Below, piece by piece: positions 55,296-64,000 of a stretch of 64,000 nt of DNA. The position numbers and the translations under genes are program-made. Within the stretch, counting starts at the first letter, position 1; each line of letters begins with the position of its first letter. A model generated the notes under the pieces. It saw nothing but the letters and a program-made list of their open reading frames with translations. It was not told where the DNA came from and ran no database searches. Source of the stretch: Lotus japonicus (Eukaryota; Streptophyta; Magnoliopsida; Fabales; Fabaceae); NCBI RefSeq assembly GCF_012489685.1, contig NC_080045.1, forward strand, positions 48,939,096 to 49,003,095, read 5' to 3'.

Positions 55296-57562
55296 ATGAA
55301 GAACAGAAAGAGGTCTCATGCTTCTAGTGAGGATGTCGGGGCTACTGAGGATAGACACCGGCGGTTACATGCTTCTAGCCGGCGCGGCGATCATGCTGCA
55401 ACCTCTCAGGCGGTGGAGGCTTCAGCTCCAGTTGTTTCTCCGCCGTCTCCCATGATTGAGGTTCCTCTGGTTGATTATCCGCCGTCTCCCACGGTTGAGA
55501 TACCTACAGTTGTTTCTCCGCCCTCTCCCATGGTTGAGTCCTCAGGCGAGGAGTCCTCAGGCGAGGAGTCTTCCGGCGAGAAGTCATCAGGCGAGGCCTC
55601 ATCCGGCATGGGAGGATCTGACGAGGATAGTATTCCTCCGCCTACTGTTGATGCTGATGTCCTGCCGCCAGAGCAGGGGGAGCAGGGGGCACAGGGTGGC
55701 GAGGAGGACCTGATCCAGAGGTTGCCGCCGTTTCCGGGGGGGCCTGTTGAGCTATCGCTCCTCACCCATTATGCTGATCACAAGGCTCCCTGGGCGTGGC
55801 ATGCACTCCTACGCACAAACGAGCGGTATGTGGACCGTCGACAGTTGAAGGTGGCCACAGCTGGGGGGAAGGTTTGGAACCTTGCTTGTGATGGTGATTC
55901 AGACAGTCACAGGCGGGTTCGAGAGTTGATTGAGCAGACGGGTCTTCATCAGCTACCCTATTGCAGCTACCCGGTGACAGATGCAGGCCTTATTTTGGCC
56001 CTTGTGGAGCGATGGCATGAGGAGACTAGTAGCTTCCACATGCCGTTCGGGGAGATGACTATCACCTTGGACGACGTGTCGGCTCTTCTCCATCTCCCCA
56101 TGGGGTCGAGGTTCTATACGCCTGGGAGGGGGGAGAGGGACGAGTGTGCAGCGCTCTGTGCTCAGTTGATGGGAGGATCTGTTGGTATTTATGAGGCTGA
56201 GTTTGATACGAATAGGTCCCAGACTATTCGCTTTGGGGTCTTGCAGACCCGGTATGAGGCTGCGTTGGCGGGTATGTCTTAATTATTATTGTATTGTCTT
56301 TGTATCTATTATTATTGTATTGTTATAAACTATTAACTTAATTCACTTCATTGTAGAGCACCGATATGAGGACGCTGCACGGATTTGGCTGGTGAACCAG
56401 CTAGGCGCCACGCTCTTTGTTAGCAAGAGCGGAGGCTACCATACGACCGTCTATTGGATAGGGATGTTGGAGGATCTTGGTCGAGTGTGCGAGTACGCGT
56501 GGGGCGCGATTGCGCTCGCTACGCTATACGACCAGCTTAGTCGAGCGTCCAGGAGGGGGACGGCCCAGATGGGAGGTTTTAGCTCGCTCCTGCTAGGATG
56601 GGTCTACGAGTACCTTTCTGACCGCGTCATTATCCGTAGGGCGGATCCGGAGTACTCGCAGGACCAGCCTAGGGCGCGGCGGTGGGCTATGTCCCGGGTC
56701 GGGCATGCAGGCCTTGATGAGAGGCGAGTCATGCTCGATGAGCTGACGGTGGATGACGTTATATGGACCTCATTTGAGGACCATCGGGCTCATCAACCAC
56801 GGGATCCGAGGGCCATGTATTCTGGCTACATCCGGTCGCCATTTGGCCGTGTTGTTCGACGGCATCTACCAGAGAGGGTTCTGCGCCAGTTTGGCTTCAT
56901 ACAGGATGTCCCTCAACACCCCTCTGAGATCCAGACGTCTGGGTCCCTTGCTGAGACCGCAGATGCTGCCTTTGCTGAGTTTGCGCCGCACCTCCGCCCT
57001 CAGGGGATCCCCGCTACATATCCGGGAGAGGCTGTGGAGGATTACATGAGGTGGTACAGCGCTGTGTCCCATCGGTTCATCATCCCTGATGATAGGAGGG
57101 AGGAGTTCAGTGCAGTGGTAAGTTTGAATTTTATTTTCCATTCAATTGTGATTTTTTGTTCATGATATTTTATTTGTATCTAATGTATCTACATTATTTT
57201 TGCAGACTGTTATGCGTCGGGCCGTGGACTTGTTGGAGCAGTCACTCGAGGTGCCAGATGCTCCTGCAGAGGGCACGCATTCCCGATCCCTCACTGAGAG
57301 GGCGCTGGATCTTATTAGATCCAATGCCTTCATTGGTACCCAGGGGGTAGCCTTTGCTGCTGTCCGAGGAGCTAGAGCTGCAGGAGGCAGAGGTCGTGGA
57401 GACAGAGCGCGTGGAGGCAGAGGCCGTGGAGGCAGAGCCCGTGGAGAGGGTGCTCCTGCAGAGGGTGCTCCTGTAGAGGGTGCGCGTGGAGGCAGAGGCC
57501 GTGGAGGCAGAGCCCGTGGACCTAGAGGTCGTAGAGGGGCCGGTAGGGGTCGGGGCGAGTGA
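55296..57562 (+). CDS. Plant mobile domain (PMD) protein with RG-rich tail
   Basis: PMD proteins of the MAIN/MAIL1 family act in heterochromatin silencing and genome stability in Arabidopsis, and related copies are carried by transposons. Exons: 55296-56271, 56357-57117 and 57206-57562, all GT-AG, giving 697 residues from ATG 55296 (the frame is open back to 55233). Residues 1-150 are disordered, with EESSGEESSGE-type repeats. The PMD follows: LLTHYADHKAPWAWHALLR, then FHMPFGEMTITLDDVSALLHLPM and HRYEDAARIWLVNQLGATLF. The tail of the last exon is a run of GRGRGG/RARGG repeats, an RGG-like RNA-binding type of sequence. I find no frameshift or premature stop. Family call secure; the tail's function is inference. 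Confidence 0.92.
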
Positions 57563-57805
57563 TTGACTGTATATTTGTATATTTTTTTTGTATTTTTATA
57601 TTATGACATGTGACTCTTTGTATTAGGACTCTCTTTATATTAATCATGCTTTCTATTTTCACTCATTATATGCCGACTCTTGTATTGAAAAAAACCCGTA
57701 TAACTACACCGTAAATAATCAAAGGCAGGATAAGTAACATAAATAATTCATGGCAAACAGTTTAAAGGGTACACGAAATTATTCAGAAGCAACACGAAAA
57801 CAAAA

Positions 57806-58545
57806 TTAATCCTCAGTGATATCGATGAAGTCGTGGGGTCCGCTATCCTGTGGAAATACTTTGACTATGTTGGGCAACGTTATATTCAGATAACGAACAG
57901 ATTTACTCGGTGCAAACACAGCAACCTGCAAGTAAATTGCAAATTTAAAAGATTAATGCGTACTTGTTCAAAGGAAGCAAGATTAATGTTTAAGGTAATA
58001 GACCTTTTGGAGAACAAGAACAGATCCAACAGTTATGACATTCCTAAATTCCCCGTCAGTGAAGGCCTTGCGATGGACGCTAGCGTCAACGGTGCCCGTA
58101 GGGTCCTAAATCAATGCAATCGTGAGAGAAAATGAGACAACAAATTGACGGTTAAAGAAGCTGGACAAAAGCGAGCAAATACCTTGAGGGTAACTTTGGC
58201 ATCTCCGAAACCATTGGGAGTGCATGATTTAATAACAGCAACAACACTCTCTACTCTCTCAACATTCGTTGTGATTGTGCCCAGCGGAGTGGCAGATTCC
58301 ACCAATTGCAGGGCTGTAAGCCAAGCATTTGAATTGAAATCAGGATCGGTTTCGGTTGATCTGTCTTCGAGCGCACGCCTCACAAATTCTTGGGTCGGAA
58401 TGAGTAGTGTGTTAGGGTTGGATCTACGCCCATACATGGCAGCCTGGACGGCGCCAGCTGGCCCATGAATGAGAGGACGAGAGCTGCTAGAAGTGCTGCC
58501 TTGACGTTTGCAACGGCGGACTAATGCATCCCAGTCTTGTTCCAT
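57806..58545 (-). CDS. HROB/MCM8IP-like OB-fold protein carried by the MULE
   Basis: HROB loads the MCM8-MCM9 helicase during homologous recombination. Exons on the minus strand are 58183-58545, 58004-58105 and 57806-57925, giving 194 residues with correct phases and GT-AG borders. The start MEQDWDALVRRC is followed by GPAGAVQAAM and LIPTQEFVRRALED, short motifs found in plant HROB homologues, then NSNAWLTALQLV. The OB-fold comprises VVAVIKSCTPNGFGDAKVTL, KDPTGTVDASVHRKAF, VGSVLVLQKVAVFAPS and YLNITLPNIVKVF. These match the C-terminal domain of animal HROB block by block. Full-length HROB proteins are much longer, so this is a domain-only version. It ends 243 bp from the PMD stop and is convergent with that gene. 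Confidence 0.85.
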
Positions 58546-58727
58546 TGTTTTTTTTTATCTTCGAAAGCAAGACATGAAGAAAAGGATGAAGAAGAATAAA
58601 GAACCCAGAGAGATTTATAGCAGAATGGTCAAAAGATTTATGGTGTTTGGTGGATAATACAAGTGTGGTTGGGGTTGGTTGGTGGTAGATAGTAATGTCA
58701 GGTTTCAAGTTCGTCATTTAGTGGATG

Positions 58728-58855
58728 AAAATGACAAGACTCTGATGATGGGGTGGTTGGAAATGACAGGACTCTGATGATGGGGTGGTTGGAAATGACA
58801 GGACTCTGATGATGGGGTGGATGAAAATGACAGGACTCTGATGACAGAGTGGTTG
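58728..58855. repeat. 32-bp minisatellite upstream of the HROB-like gene
   Basis: Four copies of AAATGACAGGACTCTGATGA plus about 12 bp, with the last copy most diverged. It lies about 180 bp upstream of the HROB-like start codon. Confidence 0.88.
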
Positions 58856-59023
58856 TCTATGTTAATTATCCCTGATGCTGATTCAAAATAATAAGGCCCA
58901 TCAATATAAAAATGACCATCAAATTAATATTATTAAAAGCAACAAATGAACATCATAAAGGCAAGGCCCATCAGATTAATATTACAGAGCGTTTACAAAT
59001 GAATATCACACAAAAGTGTGGTG

Positions 59024-62000
59024 TCAATCTGAGGTGATGTCTACATAGCTTTGGTGAATAAGAGGAACACCAAAAGTAACAAGCCAAGCTTCGTATTCTG
59101 ATGTGAATCTTCCTAAACGTGTACCATATGGGGCGCACCAGCTTACTGATGTAGGATCAACATACCGTTCCCACTGGAGAGCAATTGGCGGCATAGAATG
59201 TCCAGGAGTTAGATGGAGCTACATTATAGAGAATAACAATAAAATTAGATAACTTGCAAATACAACAAATCAATTCACCAATTGGATATTAGTGTACTCA
59301 ATCAAAAAATACCTGTACAAAGTGATTAATCACATGACCAACAACTATAACAGGATGTACATCCGGTGGACCTTCTCCTCTTAGTGGAAGGTATGACCAA
59401 CAACCCGTAGAGGAGATGGATATGAAAACCACTTGGAACCTGGTTGCTACAAGGTATCCCATCTCTGGCAGTTGCATCCATTTATCCTCGGTAGCCGGAT
59501 CACCAGGAGGAAGAGTGAGTCGGGAATGTAAGGCATTAACCACATGTCTGGACCACATTTCATCATACAACCCTCTGTGTCGTTCAAGTTCTTCTAACAA
59601 CGCTGCCCTAACCCATGACCAACTTTCCTCACCTGATGGTAGTCCGAGTAATGCAGCAACGACTCTATAGCCACAGTTACCATCATCCTCAACATTCTGA
59701 ACTGTTTGTATATATGGGTGGAAAAAGGCTGGAAAATGACCCATGAAATAGCTTGTATCAGACTTCTTCACACGCTTCTTCTTCTTTGGTGGTTGTGAAA
59801 CCTTCTTTGCCTCTCTGATCTCCCTATCAACATGTTCAAAACCTGAAAGATCACGAGTCAAGGATCCTATTGCTTTATTCTTAGGTGGTATTTTCTCATT
59901 CGCCTTAAGAGTGCGCTTGGACCTTATCTTAACCGCAGGAGTACAAAGTGAACTGCTTTCAGGACAATAGATCGCTTGAAGCTTCCTCCTTACCATACTC
60001 TGCCCTCCAGTATCCAAAGAACTGAAATAATGTGTCAATGCCTCAACTTCTGGTTGCATATCTCCATGGTTCATGCCGCAAATATGGTTGCTGGTAGTAT
60101 CTGCAACAGGTTCAGGTACATGCTCCCAACTCAGTCTCTTCCAGAATGGATGAATTGACTCATATGGAATTCTTTCATAACCTGCAAGTTCACAAAAGTG
60201 TCACTTTCAATAACAAATAAAATTAATTGACAAGAGAGTGGTTGACCGGTGACCTGCAAGTTCACAACCGCAAGGTAGTCCATGAGTCTCTCTCAACAAG
60301 CAATCGCATCCGCCGTAGGACTTCATTCTTATATGTTCATCGTCGATGAGCTGCAGGCATTTGTTTGACACAAATCCTCTAATATTTGTGTAAAATGGGA
60401 ACATGAAAATGTGATCAATTCTGTGAATACTGCGCTCAAACGATGCTAATATTTCAGTATGTCGATTACATGTCAAACTATGCGACGCATCCCATGAAGT
60501 GGCCAGGTCACCCTTGCAATCCCGTAACATCTTCTTCAAACTGGCATGTGCACCCTCAGCCCTGCAAACAACAAATAGATATCTTATTAACAACAATCTA
60601 TCAAATGAACAAACAACGCATAAATTAAGCTCATGTAATTTTTTTACCTGTTACTTGTTGTTGTTCCAAAGTGCATCACATGATTTGTCCATGCCTTGGC
60701 GAATTTCTCCTTGTTAACCAACCATGTAGTAGAACAATAGGAGGTAAAGTTGCTGTATTTTGCCTTGCACATATTAAACAATTGCATCCATTTCACTTCA
60801 AATTCTTCAACTGTTGCAGCATCCACCACCTCTGCCCACTTCATCATAACCAACTCAGCAAAATCATCTGTGCCAACATAGAGTTTGCACTTTGCCAAAA
60901 CACACTTGTTGATGTGCCACAAGCATAATAAATGTGTAGTGTTAGGAAGGCTTTGCTTAGCAGCACTCAATAAGGCAAGATCCCTGTCAGTAACAATCAC
61001 CTTAGGCAACATGGCTTGATCAGCTAATAGAGACTTCATACACTCCAGTGCCCAAACGTAGTCATCTGTGCCCTCATTAACAATGTAGCAAAAGGCTATG
61101 GAGTATGTCTTATCTGTGGAAGTCAGTCCAACAATCTCAAGCAAGGGAATTGCATATTTGTTTGTCTTGTATGTGCAATCCATAATCACTACATATGGAA
61201 ATGTGTTGAACAGTTTGATAGCATTTGGATGAGCCCAAAATACATCCCTAATGACTTCCGATCCAGGCTCATGTCTTTCAAAGTGGACATACTTGTCACC
61301 GTCCAACTTCTTCAACAAGTGTTGCATTTCTGTCAATCCCCCGCGGAGGGATTTTCTTAACCTCTTGCAAACACCATAAATCTGAGATATGGTAGTCAAG
61401 TTTGAAGGATTGTTTTCCTTCAAAGTCAACAACATCTTTCTCGGTGGAACCCAACTCCTTGTCATTTTTCCCACTTGCTCCTTCTCTCCGGGTTTTAGAC
61501 GACCAACAAAATTGTGCCCAAGTAGTGACCTAGCTGGTTCATGGTTGTGTATACCTTCCATCACCTTTAGCCGCCAATCTCTATCTATGCCATTTTTCCT
61601 AGGTCGTCCTTTTAGTCTAAAAGGACAACCTGTCTTTTGTGATCTCGTCCCTTCAACAAGGTCAGGGTCTCTATAAGGAACATATTTACCATGCTTCTCG
61701 CACCCCAACATGACATAAGCTTTTCTGCTTCCATTCCCACCATAATCTGACTTTGTGATCAACGTAACATATCCATTTTCAATCGCAATTCCATGAACCC
61801 AATTGATAAGATCATCACGGGTAGGGAAAATCTGTTATAATAATAAGAATTGATTACAAGGGTGATCAAGACATAATAAGAATTGATATATTACACTCTC
61901 AAAACAATGCAAAAATATGTTCAAAGAATACCTGATCAGTTGCAAATAAATGCGAGACATCTATACTTATACACGGGGGCACAAATGCTGGTGGTGGCAC

Positions 62001-62084
62001 CTCTGTAGTGGCCTCTTCAGGTTGACCATTGTGAAATCCAGCTTCAATCAATTGTGACTCACCAAAGAAAAATGAATCTGTCAT
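59024..62084 (-). CDS. MULE transposase fused to an OTU cysteine protease domain
   Basis: Exons on the minus strand are 61932-62084, 60648-61831, 60254-60561, 59313-60181 and 59024-59218, giving 902 residues with consistent phases. Order: a FAR1-like DNA-binding region (about 52-165), then the MULE DDE domain with VVIMDCTYKTNKY (Asp 269), VTDRD (333-335) and LCLWHINKC. A SWIM zinc finger follows (CDCLLRETHGLPCGC, 531-545), a basic segment that may be a nuclear signal (PPKKKKRVKK), and an OTU domain at about 705-850. The OTU domain has the catalytic DGNC box (Cys 718) and a VINHFVQ block holding the His (835). OTU enzymes remove ubiquitin. The start at 62084 was chosen as the first ATG before PTRDDLINWV. 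Transposase call is secure; the OTU call is strong. Confidence 0.92.
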
Positions 62085-62094
62085 CCCTGGAAGA

Positions 62095-62665
62095 GAATAC
62101 GGAAAGTTACATTCCATACTCAATACGGAAATATACTTTCCATACCGAATACGGATTGTTACTTTCCATACTGAATACGGAAAGTACCTTTCCATATTCA
62201 ATACGGAAGATAACAATCCGTATTATATCACGACTCAGAATTCAAAAACCCATCCTTCTAACTACTTAAACTACTTAATCTAACTACTTAAACTACTTAA
62301 TCTAACTACTTCCACTACTTAATCCTACAAAATAACAACAAATAAACACATAGACTTACCTCTACTACAACACTTGTTGTAGTGGTGGAGAGCTTGGGAA
62401 ATGAAGGAGTGGATGGTGGTGGAGAGCTTGGGAATGAAAGTGAGGTAGGAGAGGGTGAGAGAGAGGGTGGTCTGGAGGCATTGAGGAGGTTCAGGGGGGC
62501 TGGTGAGGGGTTGGTGAAGGTTGGTGAGGGAGGAGTAATGGTGGAAAAAGGGGGAATCCTGTCAGAGTTAAATACGGAAAATACCTTTCCGTAGTCATCA
62601 AAATATAATACGGAAAGTACCTTTCCGTATTCAGTTAAATTGAATACGGAAAGTACCTTTCCGTA
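62095..62665. repeat. MULE right subterminal ACGGAA/TTCCGT repeats
   Basis: Clusters at 62095-62225 and 62570-62665 of the palindrome AATACGGAAA..TTTCCGTATT. The first cluster lies directly in front of the transposase start codon, where it could act in both binding and expression. In between (62230-62345) is a CTACTTAAACTACTTAATCT tandem repeat. Confidence 0.85.
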
Positions 62666-62694
62666 GGGCACTTTTGGGTTTAAAAAAAAAGGGT

Positions 62695-62736
62695 GGGGCG
62701 CGCAGCCCCATAGGGGAGGCCCCAAACCCAACTCCC
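62695..62736 (-). repeat. MULE right terminal inverted repeat
   Basis: Complement of 54435-54476 with a few mismatches, followed by CAATCCTTG at 62737-62745. Confidence 0.88.
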
Positions 62737-62864
62737 CAATCCTTGCACTCGGATAAGAGATAAATTAAATAGCTCAATTTGTCTTCCAATTTTATTTTTT
62801 AAAAAAAACTCCAACTATTTAAAAAGAAAAGGGGAAAAGTGGATAAGGGAGAAAGGAAACAGAA

Positions 62865-63954
62865 ATGGGCGTTGCGACACTATCATCATCTTCTTCATGT
62901 TGGATGGTGGCGCCATGGATTTCAAAGACAAAACCACACACCACTCTCAAATTCAACTGCTCGCAAGCCTCGCCGCCACTTCCACACTCTTCTTCTTCTT
63001 CTGCGCAGAAAGACGACCTCCAACCTCTCTTACAGGCACCTTCTTCTTCCCTCTTCCTCCATTCCCAATTCGTATTCACTGCTTTCTCACTCACACCCAT
63101 GTATCTTCTCTTTTGCAGATTCTTCCCTCTGATTTGCATCACAATCTCCTCAATCAAGCAAATCGCCCTCAACTTCTAGAGGTCAATTTCCAATCATCTC
63201 TTCCAATTATGAAGTTAAACACCAATCTTATATTATACCCAATTTCGTTATTTTAGGTTATTTTGGATTTGGGTCGTTACCCAGAAGCTCGTTACCTAGG
63301 AAAACTTGGTAGCCAGTATCTAAGGAACACTGAGGTAATCATAATTTCTTAAAAATTAGACCTTTTTATTACTACTTTCATTTTCAAATTTTTCAAGGAA
63401 GATGGAAGTTAGTAATTAAAAAGATTAAATTTTTGGTCTACTTTAACCAAGAGGGGTAGCTCAGTTGGCAACGTAGGCTGAGTGTGTGGGAAGAGCTTTG
63501 GGGTTCGATCCCCACACAATACACACTGGGGGGATGATGAGCCTTAACTGTGACTAAATCCCGAATCTGACAGCATCCAAAGGGTGTCCGGTACCGGATA
63601 TTTATACCAAAAATAAAATGGTCTACTTTTTTGATTCATAATGGTAATTAAATTTGCAAAATTTTGGAAAAGATTTGTATTGGAGGGAATTTTTTGTGTG
63701 GTTTGATGTGTTGAGGAATGTGTGTGTAGCTAGGTAACGGTGAAAGAGTTGGAACATGCTCAACAAGCTGTTGGTGAGTTTGGGAGGGACAATAGAGCTG
63801 GCATTGAGGGTACGTTGCATCGGATATCCGCGATAAGGAGTAGGAATGGTGCCATTGTTGGGTTGACGTGTCGGGTTGGGAGGGCGGTCAGCGGCCACAT
63901 TGACATGGTTTATGATCTGCTTCAATATGGGAAGAACATTTTATTTGTTGGAAG
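62865..63954 (+). CDS. Plastid ycf45/SPD1-like AAA ATPase, 5' part
   Basis: Homologues of the algal plastid ycf45 ATPase are nuclear-encoded in land plants and plastid-targeted; Arabidopsis SPD1 is needed for seedling plastid development. Exons seen are 62865-63035, 63119-63181, 63257-63334 and 63734-63954 (177 codons), and the gene runs off the window. The first exon is a Ser-rich transit peptide ending QKDDLQPLLQ. ILPSDLHHNLL and VILDLGRYPEARYLG follow, then AVGEFGRDNRAGIEGTLHRI and VGLTCRVGRAVSGHIDMVYD. The last exon stops at FVGR, just before the Walker A loop. The first intron appears to use a GC donor (CAG|GCACCT); a GT alternative exists at 63072. A TATA-like TATTTAAA is at 62815-62822. 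Confidence 0.88.
63445..63618 (+). mobile_element. tRNA-derived SINE in SPD1-like intron 3
   Basis: 174 bp with an A box (GGGGTAGCTCAGTTGGC), a B box (GGGTTCGATCCCC) and an A-rich end (CCAAAAATAAAA). A perfect 11-bp duplication TGGTCTACTTT flanks it at 63434-63444 and 63619-63629. It is in the sense orientation within the third intron. Confidence 0.9.
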
Positions 63955-64000
63955 GTATAGCAGCAGCACCCTATTCATAGCTTGTTCCATTGTTGTATTT

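Larger units (their letters stand above)
54435..62736. mobile_element. Complete Mutator-like element (MULE) with three genes
   Basis: 8302 bp. The terminal inverted repeats begin GGGAGTTGGGTTTGGGGCC and match for about 42 bp with a few mismatches. A perfect 9-bp duplication flanks the element. From left to right it carries a PMD gene (+), an HROB-like OB-fold gene (-) and a MULE transposase-OTU gene (-), all with intact frames and standard splice sites. Subterminal palindromic repeats fill both ends. The PMD gene converges with the two minus-strand genes. Intact genes and a perfect duplication suggest a fairly recent insertion of a possibly autonomous element. Confidence 0.93.

Noticed and set aside
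62315..62731. 138-codon minus-strand ORF at the right MULE end
   Set aside because: It is built from subterminal and terminal repeats and lies upstream of the transposase start; probably leader or non-coding.
63460..63520. Functional tRNA gene
   Set aside because: The A and B boxes belong to a SINE with a long non-tRNA body and an A-rich tail; the acceptor stem does not pair.
1..64000. CRISPR arrays, bacterial operons or riboswitches
   Set aside because: The window is plant nuclear DNA with introns and retrotransposons; the tandem repeats seen are minisatellites within mobile elements.

Overview
This is plant nuclear DNA, most likely from a legume. The base composition is AT-rich, most genes have many short GT-AG introns, and the encoded proteins match well-known dicot families. 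Roughly two thirds of the window is transposable elements, many of them young and nested. Gene models were assembled by eye from splice sites and family knowledge. No database search was run.

Left part (1-27 kb): the 3' half of an AT-hook (AHL) gene (+), a complete 13-exon DUF89 metal-dependent phosphatase gene (+, with one GC-AG intron), a two-exon DUF1442 gene (+), a LINE reverse-transcriptase relic, and a complete four-exon LRR receptor-like kinase gene (-) of the At5g51560 type. The kinase gene's first intron holds a 5.4 kb Ty3/gypsy chromovirus with apparently identical LTRs, an uninterrupted 1577-codon ORF and a 5-bp target duplication.

Middle part (28-54 kb): a 4.9 kb Ty1/copia element with a single nonsense codon, a Mutator-type MITE with a 9-bp target duplication, and a candidate hAT-like element split by a 13.4 kb SIRE-type copia element. 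The SIRE element carries gag, pol, an env-like ORF and a separate antisense ORF with its own TATA box and polyadenylation signal. An inverted solo LTR of the same family sits inside the env-like ORF. Next come one end of a CACTA-like element with gene fragments, a truncated second SIRE copy and a copia LTR relic.

Right part (54.4-62.7 kb): an 8.3 kb Mutator-like element (MULE) bounded by terminal inverted repeats and a perfect 9-bp target duplication. It carries three intact-looking genes: a plant mobile domain (PMD) protein with an RG-rich tail (+), a small protein matching the C-terminal OB-fold of HROB/MCM8IP, a homologous-recombination factor (-), and a 902-residue MULE transposase fused to an OTU-type cysteine protease domain (-). 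Both ends are filled with a palindromic ACGGAA/TTCCGT repeat. A transposon carrying a DNA-repair factor, a deubiquitinase-like domain and a silencing-related domain together is the most interesting system here. The MULE lies 119 bp upstream of the start codon of the last gene, a plastid-targeted ycf45/SPD1-like AAA ATPase (+, cut by the window end). That gene has a tRNA-derived SINE in an intron.
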